This document shows, one piece after another, positions 3,875 to 8,817 of a DNA stretch of 8,817 nucleotides; position 1 is the first letter of the stretch, and every line of letters starts with the position of its first letter. Source of the stretch: Pirellulales bacterium (GTDB lineage Bacteria; Planctomycetota; Planctomycetia; Pirellulales; JALHLM01); assembly GCA_022844585.1 (NCBI GenBank), contig JALHLM010000242.1:1-8817 (forward strand). Reading direction: 5' to 3'. Both the position numbers and the translations under genes were made by a program. A model generated the notes under the pieces. The model was not told the DNA's origin, did not search any database, and saw only the letters and a program-made list of their open reading frames with translations.

Positions 3875-5302
3875 TCAATAACTCCCCTTCACGACCAACG
3901 GCTTCACCGGACGGCGGACGAAACCGACCTTGCCGCCAAAGAAGCTCGGCTTCCGATTCGCCGCCCATTGGTTGAGCGACTGCAGCTCGGATCCTGTGTC
4001 GACGTCGCCGTTGATGTCCGTGACCTCGGCGGCCAGCATGCCTTCGTTTCGCATGTTGTACGATCGTCCCATTTCTCGGAGGGGCCCGCCCTGTACTACG
4101 CCCAGGTCGCGTAAGTGCGGCAGGATCTTGTTGAGATCGATGCGGCTCTTGCCTTCGGGATCGTCGTAGTCGTAGTGATGGCCCCAGACGGCGACATTGC
4201 CTTCCTTGTCAGTGGGGCCAGTTTCCTCGACGTACTTTCCGGCAAAGCCTTCTTGCGCGATCCAGATCGCCCACAGTTCCGCCTCGATGGCGTTCGTGGT
4301 GTGCTTGTCGTTGAGCGGCGCGGGTGCGTGGCCGTAGTAAAACCAATCGCTCTGCTCGGCCCACCTTTGCCGCTGTTGATTCACGACGGTGTGAATCCAT
4401 GATTTGCCAAGACTGTACAGGTCCAAGTCGTCTTTCGACGTACGGACGCCGGGCAGTTTGCCGGCTTTCAGCTTGCCCCAGAGCCGGTCGCCCCAGGTGG
4501 CATCCTCGCGAATCGTGTTCGCGTAGAACTGCATGGCCTGCTTGCCGACCGTCTGAGCCTCGGTCCAGGCGTTTTCCATCTTTGTCTTGAGATCTTCCAA
4601 GTGAAGCGAATCGGGCACCTGGCTGATCGCGCTCTGCAGTTTGGATTGATCCGGCGTCGCCGGCTTCACGGCGGGGTTGATCAGCAACTCGGTAATGAGC
4701 GCGCCTGTCACGGCGCCGCCGAAGTCGCCCAGGATCTTGCCTTTCGTCAGGCTCCAGTTCGGATCGAAGACTTGCTGAGGAATCGTTTGGCGATTGTCCG
4801 GCAGCGAGACTGTCTGCACCGCCTTGTTGCGAGTGTCGTTTTGGATTTTGAAGTTCTTGGCATTGCGGTCGGCCACGGATTTGTCGCCGCCTTTGATCGA
4901 GGGCAGTGGCTTCTGCGCCGGAATGTTCGCCGGAACCGGCGCGTGCGGCGGAGGGCTGTATCTGGGGTTCGGACGACTTCGCAGCGCCGAGTGTTGGTGG
5001 CCGAACAACTTCGGCCCTAAGCGATGCTCTAACGCGCCCCCCACGAACGACATGGCCGGGCCGGCGAGCAACGACAAAACGAACATCGCCATTTGCTGGC
5101 TCCGTGCCCGTTCCGCCTCCATCGCCTTGCGAGCTGACTCCAAACGCGTTTGATAGTTATTCATCCCGTTGCGCGCGTACAGGATCAGATTGTTCGTGTG
5201 GATTTTCCACTCGTTCAAGTGACTTTCGAACTCGACGCCGATGTCGTCCTTAATCAGATCGTAAGCGTAGCTTTGCAGACGGAACCCGTAATCCCTGGAC
5301 AT
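3875..5302 (-). CDS. 475-aa protein of unknown function with two Gly-rich hydrophobic segments
   Basis: The ATG at 5302 is supported by GAGGAG 9 nt upstream. No signal peptide is present. Visible layout: helical charged N-terminus (1-70); hydrophobic segment 71-92 (MAMFVLSLLAGPAMSFVGGA); Pro-rich linker 108-135 (RYSPPPHAPVPANIPAQ); polar stretch; second Gly-rich hydrophobic segment about 189-208 (KILGDFGGAVTGALITELLI); helical region 220-320 rich in Trp and Gln; then a C-terminal domain with AIEAELWAIWIAQEGF (338-353), GHHYDYDDPEGKSRIDL (374-390) and TDINGDVDTGSEL (428-440). The last resembles a dockerin or EF-hand loop (Asp429, Asn431, Asp433, Asp435) but is one residue short. I do not recognise the family. 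Absence of a leader, two buried-looking Gly-rich helices and a Pro linker are seen in toxins and injected effectors, but no catalytic motif or immunity gene is visible, so this is only a suggestion. It stands alone, with 273 bp upstream and convergent to DUF1572. Confidence 0.85.
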   Translation of the reverse strand: MSRDYGFRLQSYAYDLIKDDIGVEFESHLNEWKIHTNNLILYARNGMNNYQTRLESARKAMEAERARSQQMAMFVLSLLAGPAMSFVGGALEHRLGPKLFGHQHSALRSRPNPRYSPPPHAPVPANIPAQKPLPSIKGGDKSVADRNAKNFKIQNDTRNKAVQTVSLPDNRQTIPQQVFDPNWSLTKGKILGDFGGAVTGALITELLINPAVKPATPDQSKLQSAISQVPDSLHLEDLKTKMENAWTEAQTVGKQAMQFYANTIREDATWGDRLWGKLKAGKLPGVRTSKDDLDLYSLGKSWIHTVVNQQRQRWAEQSDWFYYGHAPAPLNDKHTTNAIEAELWAIWIAQEGFAGKYVEETGPTDKEGNVAVWGHHYDYDDPEGKSRIDLNKILPHLRDLGVVQGGPLREMGRSYNMRNEGMLAAEVTDINGDVDTGSELQSLNQWAANRKPSFFGGKVGFVRRPVKPLVVKGSY

Positions 5303-5311
5303 GGAAGTTCA

Positions 5312-5317
5312 CTCCTC
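5312..5317 (-). promoter_or_regulatory. Shine-Dalgarno GAGGAG for the 475-aa gene
   Basis: GAGGAG on the - strand lies 9 nt before the ATG at 5302. It is one of only two strong ribosome binding sites in the window and fixes this start. Confidence 0.7.
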
Positions 5318-5541
5318 AGAAGTCGAATTTGAGCAGCGCTCGGTGGGCAGTTCCTGAGCGGCAGCGTTTGGGCGAAAGTAGCTGAGCGCGGTAGCCAGCG
5401 TTTTGTTACAGGAATACCGACAAAATGCCGCGACGGGCCCGTTTGTGAACGAACGAACTGGGCCCATAGGGGAATTCCCAGAAAACGGAGCCCGCGGCCA
5501 AAGAAATTTCGCGGCTGCCCGCCGAGTAGCAACCCAAGGCG

Positions 5542-5561
5542 CCACTCCCCTGCCCTGCCCC
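5542..5561 (-). repeat. G-rich post-stop motif, copy 2
   Basis: On the - strand this reads GGGGCAGGGCAGGGGAGTGG, starting 14 nt after the ada stop codon. All 20 bases are identical to the motif at 8048-8067. It contains three G-runs and a GG, so a quadruplex is possible. It lies in the 273-bp gap 5303-5575, in which I otherwise see only the upstream region of the 475-aa gene and no clear promoter. Confidence 0.6.
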
Positions 5562-5575
5562 CTCCAGTCGCGGAG

Positions 5576-6625
5576 CTAATCTGCACGATGCGAGCGTTCC
5601 AGGTCGAGCAGATACTGCTTCCTGCGTAATCCGCCGCCGTAGCCGCCGAGGTTGCCGTTTTTGTTGACGACTCGGTGGCAAGGAATGACGATCGCCAGGC
5701 GATTGAGTCCGTTCGCACGACCTGCGGCGCGGACCGCCGCCGGATTGCCGACTGCCGCCGCGAGTTGCTGGTACGAACACGTCGTGCCGTACGGAATCTC
5801 CAGCAACCGCTCCCACGCGCGGCGTTGAAAATCGGTGCCAGGGAAGACGAGCGGCGTGGTGAAGGCTCGCAACGTGCCGGTGAAGTAGTTGGCGAGTTCT
5901 TGTGTGAGCAATTCCAAGTGCGGGTTGTCGCCCGGCACGAGTGGCAACTTGAATCGCTTCCGCAGCGTCGTGAATTGCGCTTCCAACATGCGGCGGTCGG
6001 TGAACTCCAGCAAACAGGCGCCTTCATCCGTCGCGCCGGCGACCAGCGGCCCCAGCGGGCTGCGCAGCCAGGCAAGTTGAATGCACGCGCCGTCGCGATA
6101 GCTGCCGGGCGGCTCGCCAAACGTACGGGCGAAGGCGTCGCGGAAACCGCTGTGCGATTCATACCCGCTGGCGAACACCGCGGCGTCGAGCGTGGCGCCT
6201 TCGCGAATTTGCGTCAGCACGCCGGACAATCGACGCGCCCGCGCGAAGGCTTGAAAGGTCATGCCGTATTCCTTGAGAAAGTAACTCCGCGCCGATTTCG
6301 GATCGACGCCGCGGCGGCGGAGATCGCTTTCGGTAATGCGTGTGCCGGGCTCGCGCTCCACGGCGGCGATCAACTCGGCGGCCCATGGCGGTTGCGCGTC
6401 CACCTCCAACGGCCGGCAACGTTTGCACGGACGATAGCCAGCGAAGAGCGCCGCCTGCGCCGTGGAAAAGTACTCGACGTTCCGCGGCAACGGTTTGCGC
6501 GCGGGGCACGTCGGCCGGCAGAAGATGCCGGTCGTGCGCACGCCCAGGAAGAACAGCCCGTTATACGAGGCGTCCTTTTCGAGATACGCCCGTTCCATCT
6601 CGGCAATCGGCGGCAAGGTTTGCAT
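5576..6625 (-). CDS. ada: Ada: methyl-phosphotriester / O6-alkylguanine DNA repair protein and AraC-type regulator
   Basis: The product is 349 aa, close to the 354 aa of E. coli Ada, with all three modules. Residues 1-75 are the zinc-binding phosphotriester repair domain with Cys36, Cys40, Cys67 and Cys70 (FCRPTC, RPCKRC); Cys36 corresponds to the acceptor Cys38 of E. coli. Residues 80-178 are the AraC-type DNA-binding domain (LDAAVFASGYESHSGFRDAF, ending FGEPPGSYR). Residues 185-349 are the methyltransferase domain with the IPCHRV active site, acceptor Cys316, followed by GNLGGYGGG. Methyl transfer to the N-terminal Cys turns Ada into an activator of alkylation-response genes in E. coli; whether that holds here is unknown. 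The start at 6625 gives the usual length before FCRPTC; no Shine-Dalgarno site is seen, and I find no clear Ada box upstream. No alkB or alkA is adjacent. A repeat pair occupies 6686-6784 upstream. Confidence 0.95.
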   Translation of the reverse strand: MQTLPPIAEMERAYLEKDASYNGLFFLGVRTTGIFCRPTCPARKPLPRNVEYFSTAQAALFAGYRPCKRCRPLEVDAQPPWAAELIAAVEREPGTRITESDLRRRGVDPKSARSYFLKEYGMTFQAFARARRLSGVLTQIREGATLDAAVFASGYESHSGFRDAFARTFGEPPGSYRDGACIQLAWLRSPLGPLVAGATDEGACLLEFTDRRMLEAQFTTLRKRFKLPLVPGDNPHLELLTQELANYFTGTLRAFTTPLVFPGTDFQRRAWERLLEIPYGTTCSYQQLAAAVGNPAAVRAAGRANGLNRLAIVIPCHRVVNKNGNLGGYGGGLRRKQYLLDLERSHRAD

Positions 6626-6685
6626 GGAGGAAGTTTACGCGCGGCGGAGCGCGGCGTGCCACCGATTTTCGGGCGGGGAATTCCC

Positions 6686-6709
6686 GTAGGTCAGGCTTTC
6701 CAGCCTGAC
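6686..6709 (+). repeat. GTAG-hairpin repeat, family C, left half of inverted pair (REP-like)
   Basis: GTAG at 6686-6689 precedes an 8-bp stem, GTCAGGCT (6690-6697) with AGCCTGAC (6702-6709), closed by loop TTCC. It is the exact complement of 6761-6784, and the stem opens with the same GTCAGGC word as family B. The pair lies between the small membrane protein gene and ada, 60 bp upstream of the ada start codon. Confidence 0.85.
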
Positions 6710-6760
6710 AGTTCGTCGTCGCAATGGATTAAGCACTTCTATTCGATCGAAGCGCATTCC

Positions 6761-6784
6761 GTCAGGCTGGAAAGCCTGACCTAC
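6761..6784 (-). repeat. GTAG-hairpin repeat, family C, right half of inverted pair (REP-like)
   Basis: On the - strand GTAG (6784-6781) is followed by the same stem and TTCC loop as the copy at 6686-6709, 24 of 24 bases identical in inverted orientation. The two units are separated by 51 bp of ordinary sequence and together span 99 bp. The right end is 6 bp from the stop of the gene at 6791, so the pair may cap its transcript. Confidence 0.85.
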
Positions 6785-6790
6785 GGCGGG

Positions 6791-7192
6791 CTACGGCTTC
6801 GCCACCAGGAAATAGGCGCCAATGGCAATCACCACTAGCCCGATCGCTGCTTCCAGGAGTTGTTTCCAGAAGAACCGGACCGGCTGTTCGTCGCGGTATA
6901 CCCTCGGAAGCCAGTTCGTGCGTTGCGAGACGCCGGAGCGATGGGCGTCGAAGACGATGGCCAAGATGAGCAGCCCGAAACTGATGACCACGAGCGGCCC
7001 GCTCAGTCGCCGGTCCTGCGTCAGGAACGCCCAGGCGAACGTCAAGATCACCGTAGTGAATCCGAGCGACGTCCACGGCTGGCCGGTGACTTGCGTGCGT
7101 ACGCTGCCCGCGGCGAATTGCCACCAGGTTTGTTCCGGGGCGGGAGCGTCGAATTTTCGATGGCGCTTGGACATCTTCGTGGTAAGGATCAT
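6791..7192 (-). CDS. small three-helix membrane protein, function unknown
   Basis: The product is 133 aa from the ATG at 7192, or 127 aa from an ATG at 7174 (MSKRHRKFDAPAPEQTWW), which also looks natural; neither has a good Shine-Dalgarno site. A basic, polar N-terminus of about 35 residues is followed by three hydrophobic helices: about 42-57 (SLGFTTVILTFAWAFL), 64-82 (SGPLVVISFGLLILAIVF) and 113-131 (LEAAIGLVVIAIGAYFLV). The loop between helices 2 and 3 is charged (HRSGVSQRTNWLPRVYRDEQPVRF). No enzyme motif is seen. It begins 24 bp after the stop of the PEP-CTERM gene on the same strand, so the two may share a transcript, but nothing in the sequence ties their functions. Confidence 0.75.
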   Translation of the reverse strand: MILTTKMSKRHRKFDAPAPEQTWWQFAAGSVRTQVTGQPWTSLGFTTVILTFAWAFLTQDRRLSGPLVVISFGLLILAIVFDAHRSGVSQRTNWLPRVYRDEQPVRFFWKQLLEAAIGLVVIAIGAYFLVAKP

Positions 7193-7216
7193 TGCTCGGA
7201 GATTCGTTGACGTATT

Positions 7217-7972
7217 CTACACGAATTCCGTCGCACGACGCGACCAACATGCAAACAACGCTAGGGAAGCGATCGCTATCAGTTGCACCGTGTTGGGCTC
7301 GGGGACGGCGAGTCCATATTGGAGGTGATCGAGTTCGAAAGAATTGATATTCGAATCGTGCGTGAATGTGGTTACGATGACTTTCGATAATCCACTTGGG
7401 CCATAGATGCCGAGAAAGAAATCCTCGTTCGTGGCGCCGTCCAAGGTGTCGTCGCCGATCCGATCGTCGCTGGACGGCGGCCAGTAGTGGTGATCGCGAA
7501 TCGTGTTCTGATCGTCCCACACGTCGATAATCACCGCGCCGAACGCCGGGCCATCGGTCCACGCGAAGCCAAACGCGTTGGGCAGGAATCCGAGTTCGAA
7601 CGCGTTGAACTCAAAATGCAGGGAAAGGAATACGCCGGGCGGATCGCTGAGATCGACGGATTTTGAAATCGATTGGAGCGCATGCCCTTCGCGGCCGAAT
7701 CCGTCGAAAATGCCGTCGTCGCCGTCCACGGAATCGGTCATGTCGTCCGGCGCTAAGACGCTGCCCGGCTGGGCGAATTGGCGCACGCCTATGGTGTTCA
7801 GTGCGCCGTCTTCAAAATCTTCCAAGAAGAACGTCGCGCCGAGCTCGGAAAGATTGAACGGACTATCGGCCGCGCTGCGATAGGGAACCGGGCCGATGAG
7901 TTGCCCGGCCTTGGACTCGGGACTTATCAAGCACGTTGTCACGCCGAGTGCGAGCAATAGATATCGCCGCAT
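7217..7972 (-). CDS. PEP-CTERM secreted protein
   Basis: The product is 251 aa. The N-terminal signal peptide is MRRYLLLALGVTTCLISPESKA, with likely cleavage after Ala22. The mature region is acidic and rich in Asp, Phe and Gly, with probable beta structure (FFLEDFEDGALNT at 48-60, GVFLSLHFEFNAFELGF at 113-129, GAVIIDVW at 145-152). The C-terminal sorting signal is complete: VPEP (223-226), a hydrophobic helix (about 228-242) and a basic end (WSRR). Proteins of this type are exported, recognised at the PEP motif by an exosortase (EpsH/XrtA-like) and released to the cell surface or extracellular matrix; no exosortase gene is in the window. The EDFE-DG start of the mature part and the strand-rich body suggest a lectin-like sandwich, which is a guess. 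The ATG at 7972 is set by GAGGAGG 7 nt upstream. Confidence 0.92.
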   Translation of the reverse strand: MRRYLLLALGVTTCLISPESKAGQLIGPVPYRSAADSPFNLSELGATFFLEDFEDGALNTIGVRQFAQPGSVLAPDDMTDSVDGDDGIFDGFGREGHALQSISKSVDLSDPPGVFLSLHFEFNAFELGFLPNAFGFAWTDGPAFGAVIIDVWDDQNTIRDHHYWPPSSDDRIGDDTLDGATNEDFFLGIYGPSGLSKVIVTTFTHDSNINSFELDHLQYGLAVPEPNTVQLIAIASLALFACWSRRATEFV

Positions 7973-7979
7973 TGCCTTG

Positions 7980-7986
7980 CCTCCTC
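7980..7986 (-). promoter_or_regulatory. Shine-Dalgarno GAGGAGG for the PEP-CTERM gene
   Basis: GAGGAGG on the - strand lies 7 nt before the ATG at 7972. It is the strongest ribosome binding site in the window, suggesting a well-translated secreted product. Confidence 0.75.
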
Positions 7987-8047
7987 GAATGAGTCACATC
8001 AATACATGCTAGCCAAGTTCCCTGCCGGACGCGCTCGAAATTGCCGA

Positions 8048-8067
8048 CCACTCCCCTGCCCTGCCCC
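8048..8067 (-). repeat. G-rich post-stop motif, copy 3
   Basis: On the - strand this reads GGGGCAGGGCAGGGGAGTGG, 8 nt after the stop codon of the DUF4190-like gene; all 20 bases match copy 2. Just before it on that strand is CCCC, which could pair with one of the G-runs. Confidence 0.6.
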
Positions 8068-8075
8068 GGGGATCA

Positions 8076-8459
8076 TTATTGTCGTTGGGCGTGCACGAAG
8101 CTGCCGATCATGGCGATTACGATCAGGGCTTGCATGGCCAGGCCAATCAGGCCGCAGATCGTGCCGCCGAGGATGCCGATCCAGCAATGGATTCTGCCGC
8201 GCGCTTCGGGATTCTCCCTCGCGTAGCGCAGGCCTTTGACGCCATACACCACGGCCACGACGGCGAGCACCACGCCGACGATGCCGATCAGCGGCAAGCA
8301 CGCGGCGACGGAGAACACGCCGCTGTAGTAGGCGATGAGCGACGCCTTGTTCTTATAGGGAATGATCGTGGAGACGACGTCGCTCTCGCCGACAACGGAG
8401 GCGGTGACCGGCGGCGGCTCGCTGGCGGACTTGGGGCTTTGATAAGGGTTGTCGCTCAT
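8076..8459 (-). CDS. DUF4190-like small membrane protein
   Basis: The product is 127 aa from the ATG at 8459 (MSDNPYQSPKSASEPPP), the typical opening of a large group of planctomycete and proteobacterial membrane proteins. An ATG two codons earlier (8465) would add ML and fits the family less well. A Pro/Ser-rich polar N-terminus (1-38) is followed by a long hydrophobic block (41-73, probably two tightly spaced helices: AYYSGVFSVAACLPLIGI and VGVVLAVVAVVYGV), then the charged loop KGLRYARENPEARGR, then GILGGTICGLIGLAMQALIVIAMIGSF (95-121). This order, helices then a basic loop followed by a Gly-rich segment, is that of DUF4190 proteins, whose role is unknown. No clear Shine-Dalgarno site is seen. 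A family B repeat begins 13 bp upstream of the start codon, leaving almost no native promoter space. Confidence 0.82.
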   Translation of the reverse strand: MSDNPYQSPKSASEPPPVTASVVGESDVVSTIIPYKNKASLIAYYSGVFSVAACLPLIGIVGVVLAVVAVVYGVKGLRYARENPEARGRIHCWIGILGGTICGLIGLAMQALIVIAMIGSFVHAQRQ

Positions 8460-8472
8460 GAGCATCCAAATT

Positions 8473-8667
8473 GTAGGTCAGGCACCGCCGACGAAGAAGT
8501 TACCGTCGCCTGCCAGACATCGTAGCAACGTCCTAAGCGCGTGAACATAACGTGCCTGACAAGTTCCGCGCCGAATCTTGTCAGGCACATCCCGTTCAGC
8601 GATTCGGGGCGCGACGGGAGTGAGCGTTTCGCCTCGTCTATGATTTCAACGGCGGTGCCTGACCTAC
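8473..8667. repeat. 195-bp GTAG-ended inverted-repeat element, family B, copy 2
   Basis: The ends are perfect 18-bp inverted repeats: GTAGGTCAGGCACCGCCG at 8473-8490 and its complement at 8650-8667. Inside is a perfect 12-bp hairpin, GTGCCTGACAAG (8552-8563) with CTTGTCAGGCAC (8577-8588), made of the same GTCAGGCAC word as the ends. The length equals copy 1 exactly (195 bp), GTGCCTGAC sits at the same internal offset (base 80), and the 26-bp core 8584-8609 matches 3151-3176 at 21 positions; the remaining interior has diverged. The flanks show no target duplication and there is no coding capacity. The left end is 13 bp from the start codon of the DUF4190-like gene. Confidence 0.85.
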
Positions 8668-8699
8668 GGGAGTGGCATGGGCCGATTGCAGGAGTTCGC

Positions 8700-8726
8700 C
8701 ACGGAGAGCACGGAGGACAAGGAGAG
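8700..8726 (+). repeat. 9-nt-period CACGGA tract
   Basis: CACGGA at 8700 and 8709 and CAAGGA at 8718, spaced by GAG and GGA with a final GAG, form an exact 9-nt period, preceded by TTCGC. It is a near match to the tract at 2436-2461. It lies 32 bp beyond the right end of family B copy 2. From 8727 to the window end I see no gene or signal. Confidence 0.6.
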
Positions 8727-8817
8727 AGTGCTCGACCTGCGTGCCTGGGGCTGGGGCGAACCGAGTAGGTAATTGACTCGAAATTGGCTCGGGCATCGTG
8801 GCGGTTTGTTGACTAGG

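Noticed and set aside
5469..5479. GGGAATTCCC palindrome, also present at 6676-6685
   Set aside because: It is short and self-complementary, with no shared flanks or consistent position; most likely chance.
5675..6838. Long open frame on the + strand, 387 codons
   Set aside because: It lies opposite ada, whose motifs are unmistakable, and its product is a low-complexity Arg/Ala-rich sequence typical of the antisense of a GC-rich gene; it also runs through the family C repeat.
7217..7972. PEP-CTERM product as a lipoprotein (Cys14 in the leader)
   Set aside because: The sequence before the Cys does not make a good lipobox, and a normal signal peptidase site follows at Ala22.

Overview
The window looks like chromosomal DNA of a planctomycete, most likely of the Pirellulales type. 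The reasons are a PEP-CTERM secreted protein, a small membrane protein opening with MSDNPYQSP, two DinB-like proteins (DUF1569 and DUF1572 types), weak or absent Shine-Dalgarno sites on many genes, moderately high GC, and gaps packed with short palindromic repeats. The taxonomic call is inference from gene style; there is no rRNA or other phylogenetic marker. No tRNA, rRNA, CRISPR array, transposase or integrase is visible.

Layout. The left half (1-3817) reads on the + strand: the C-terminal end of an unidentified protein (1-351); a 711-bp gene-poor stretch holding hairpin repeats, a G-quadruplex motif and a 9-nt-period tract; a Gly/Ala decapeptide-repeat protein (1063-1587); a single-pass membrane protein (1631-1930); a DUF1569 DinB-like protein (1939-2427); a hypothetical protein whose signal or anchor helix is cut off by an in-frame TGA (2489-3019); and a DUF1572 DinB-like protein (3266-3817). 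The right half (8459 down to 3875) reads on the - strand: a DUF4190-like membrane protein, a PEP-CTERM protein, a three-helix membrane protein, a complete Ada-type alkylation-repair protein, and a 475-aa protein of unknown function with two Gly-rich hydrophobic segments and a Pro-rich linker. The two halves converge on a shared hairpin at 3818-3842.

The genes do not form one obvious pathway. Ada repairs alkylated DNA. The two DinB-fold proteins are probably metal-dependent cytosolic proteins of unknown substrate. The PEP-CTERM protein implies an exosortase system elsewhere in the genome.

The most striking content is between the genes. Almost every gap carries structured repeats. Three families share one design, a GTAG tetranucleotide at the 5' foot of a stem-loop, often as head-to-head inverted pairs: family A (379-401, 594-616, 676-698) with compensatory stem changes; family B, two copies of a 195-bp element (3042-3236, 8473-8667) with terminal and internal inverted copies of the same motif; and family C, a perfect inverted pair (6686-6709, 6761-6784). 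This is the signature of REP/BIME elements mobilised by REP-associated tyrosine transposases (RAYT), although no RAYT lies in the window. Further repeats are CACGGA-type tracts of 9-nt period (1021-1044, 2436-2461, 8700-8726) and a G-rich motif just after the stop codons of three - strand genes (3841-3855, 5542-5561, 8048-8067).
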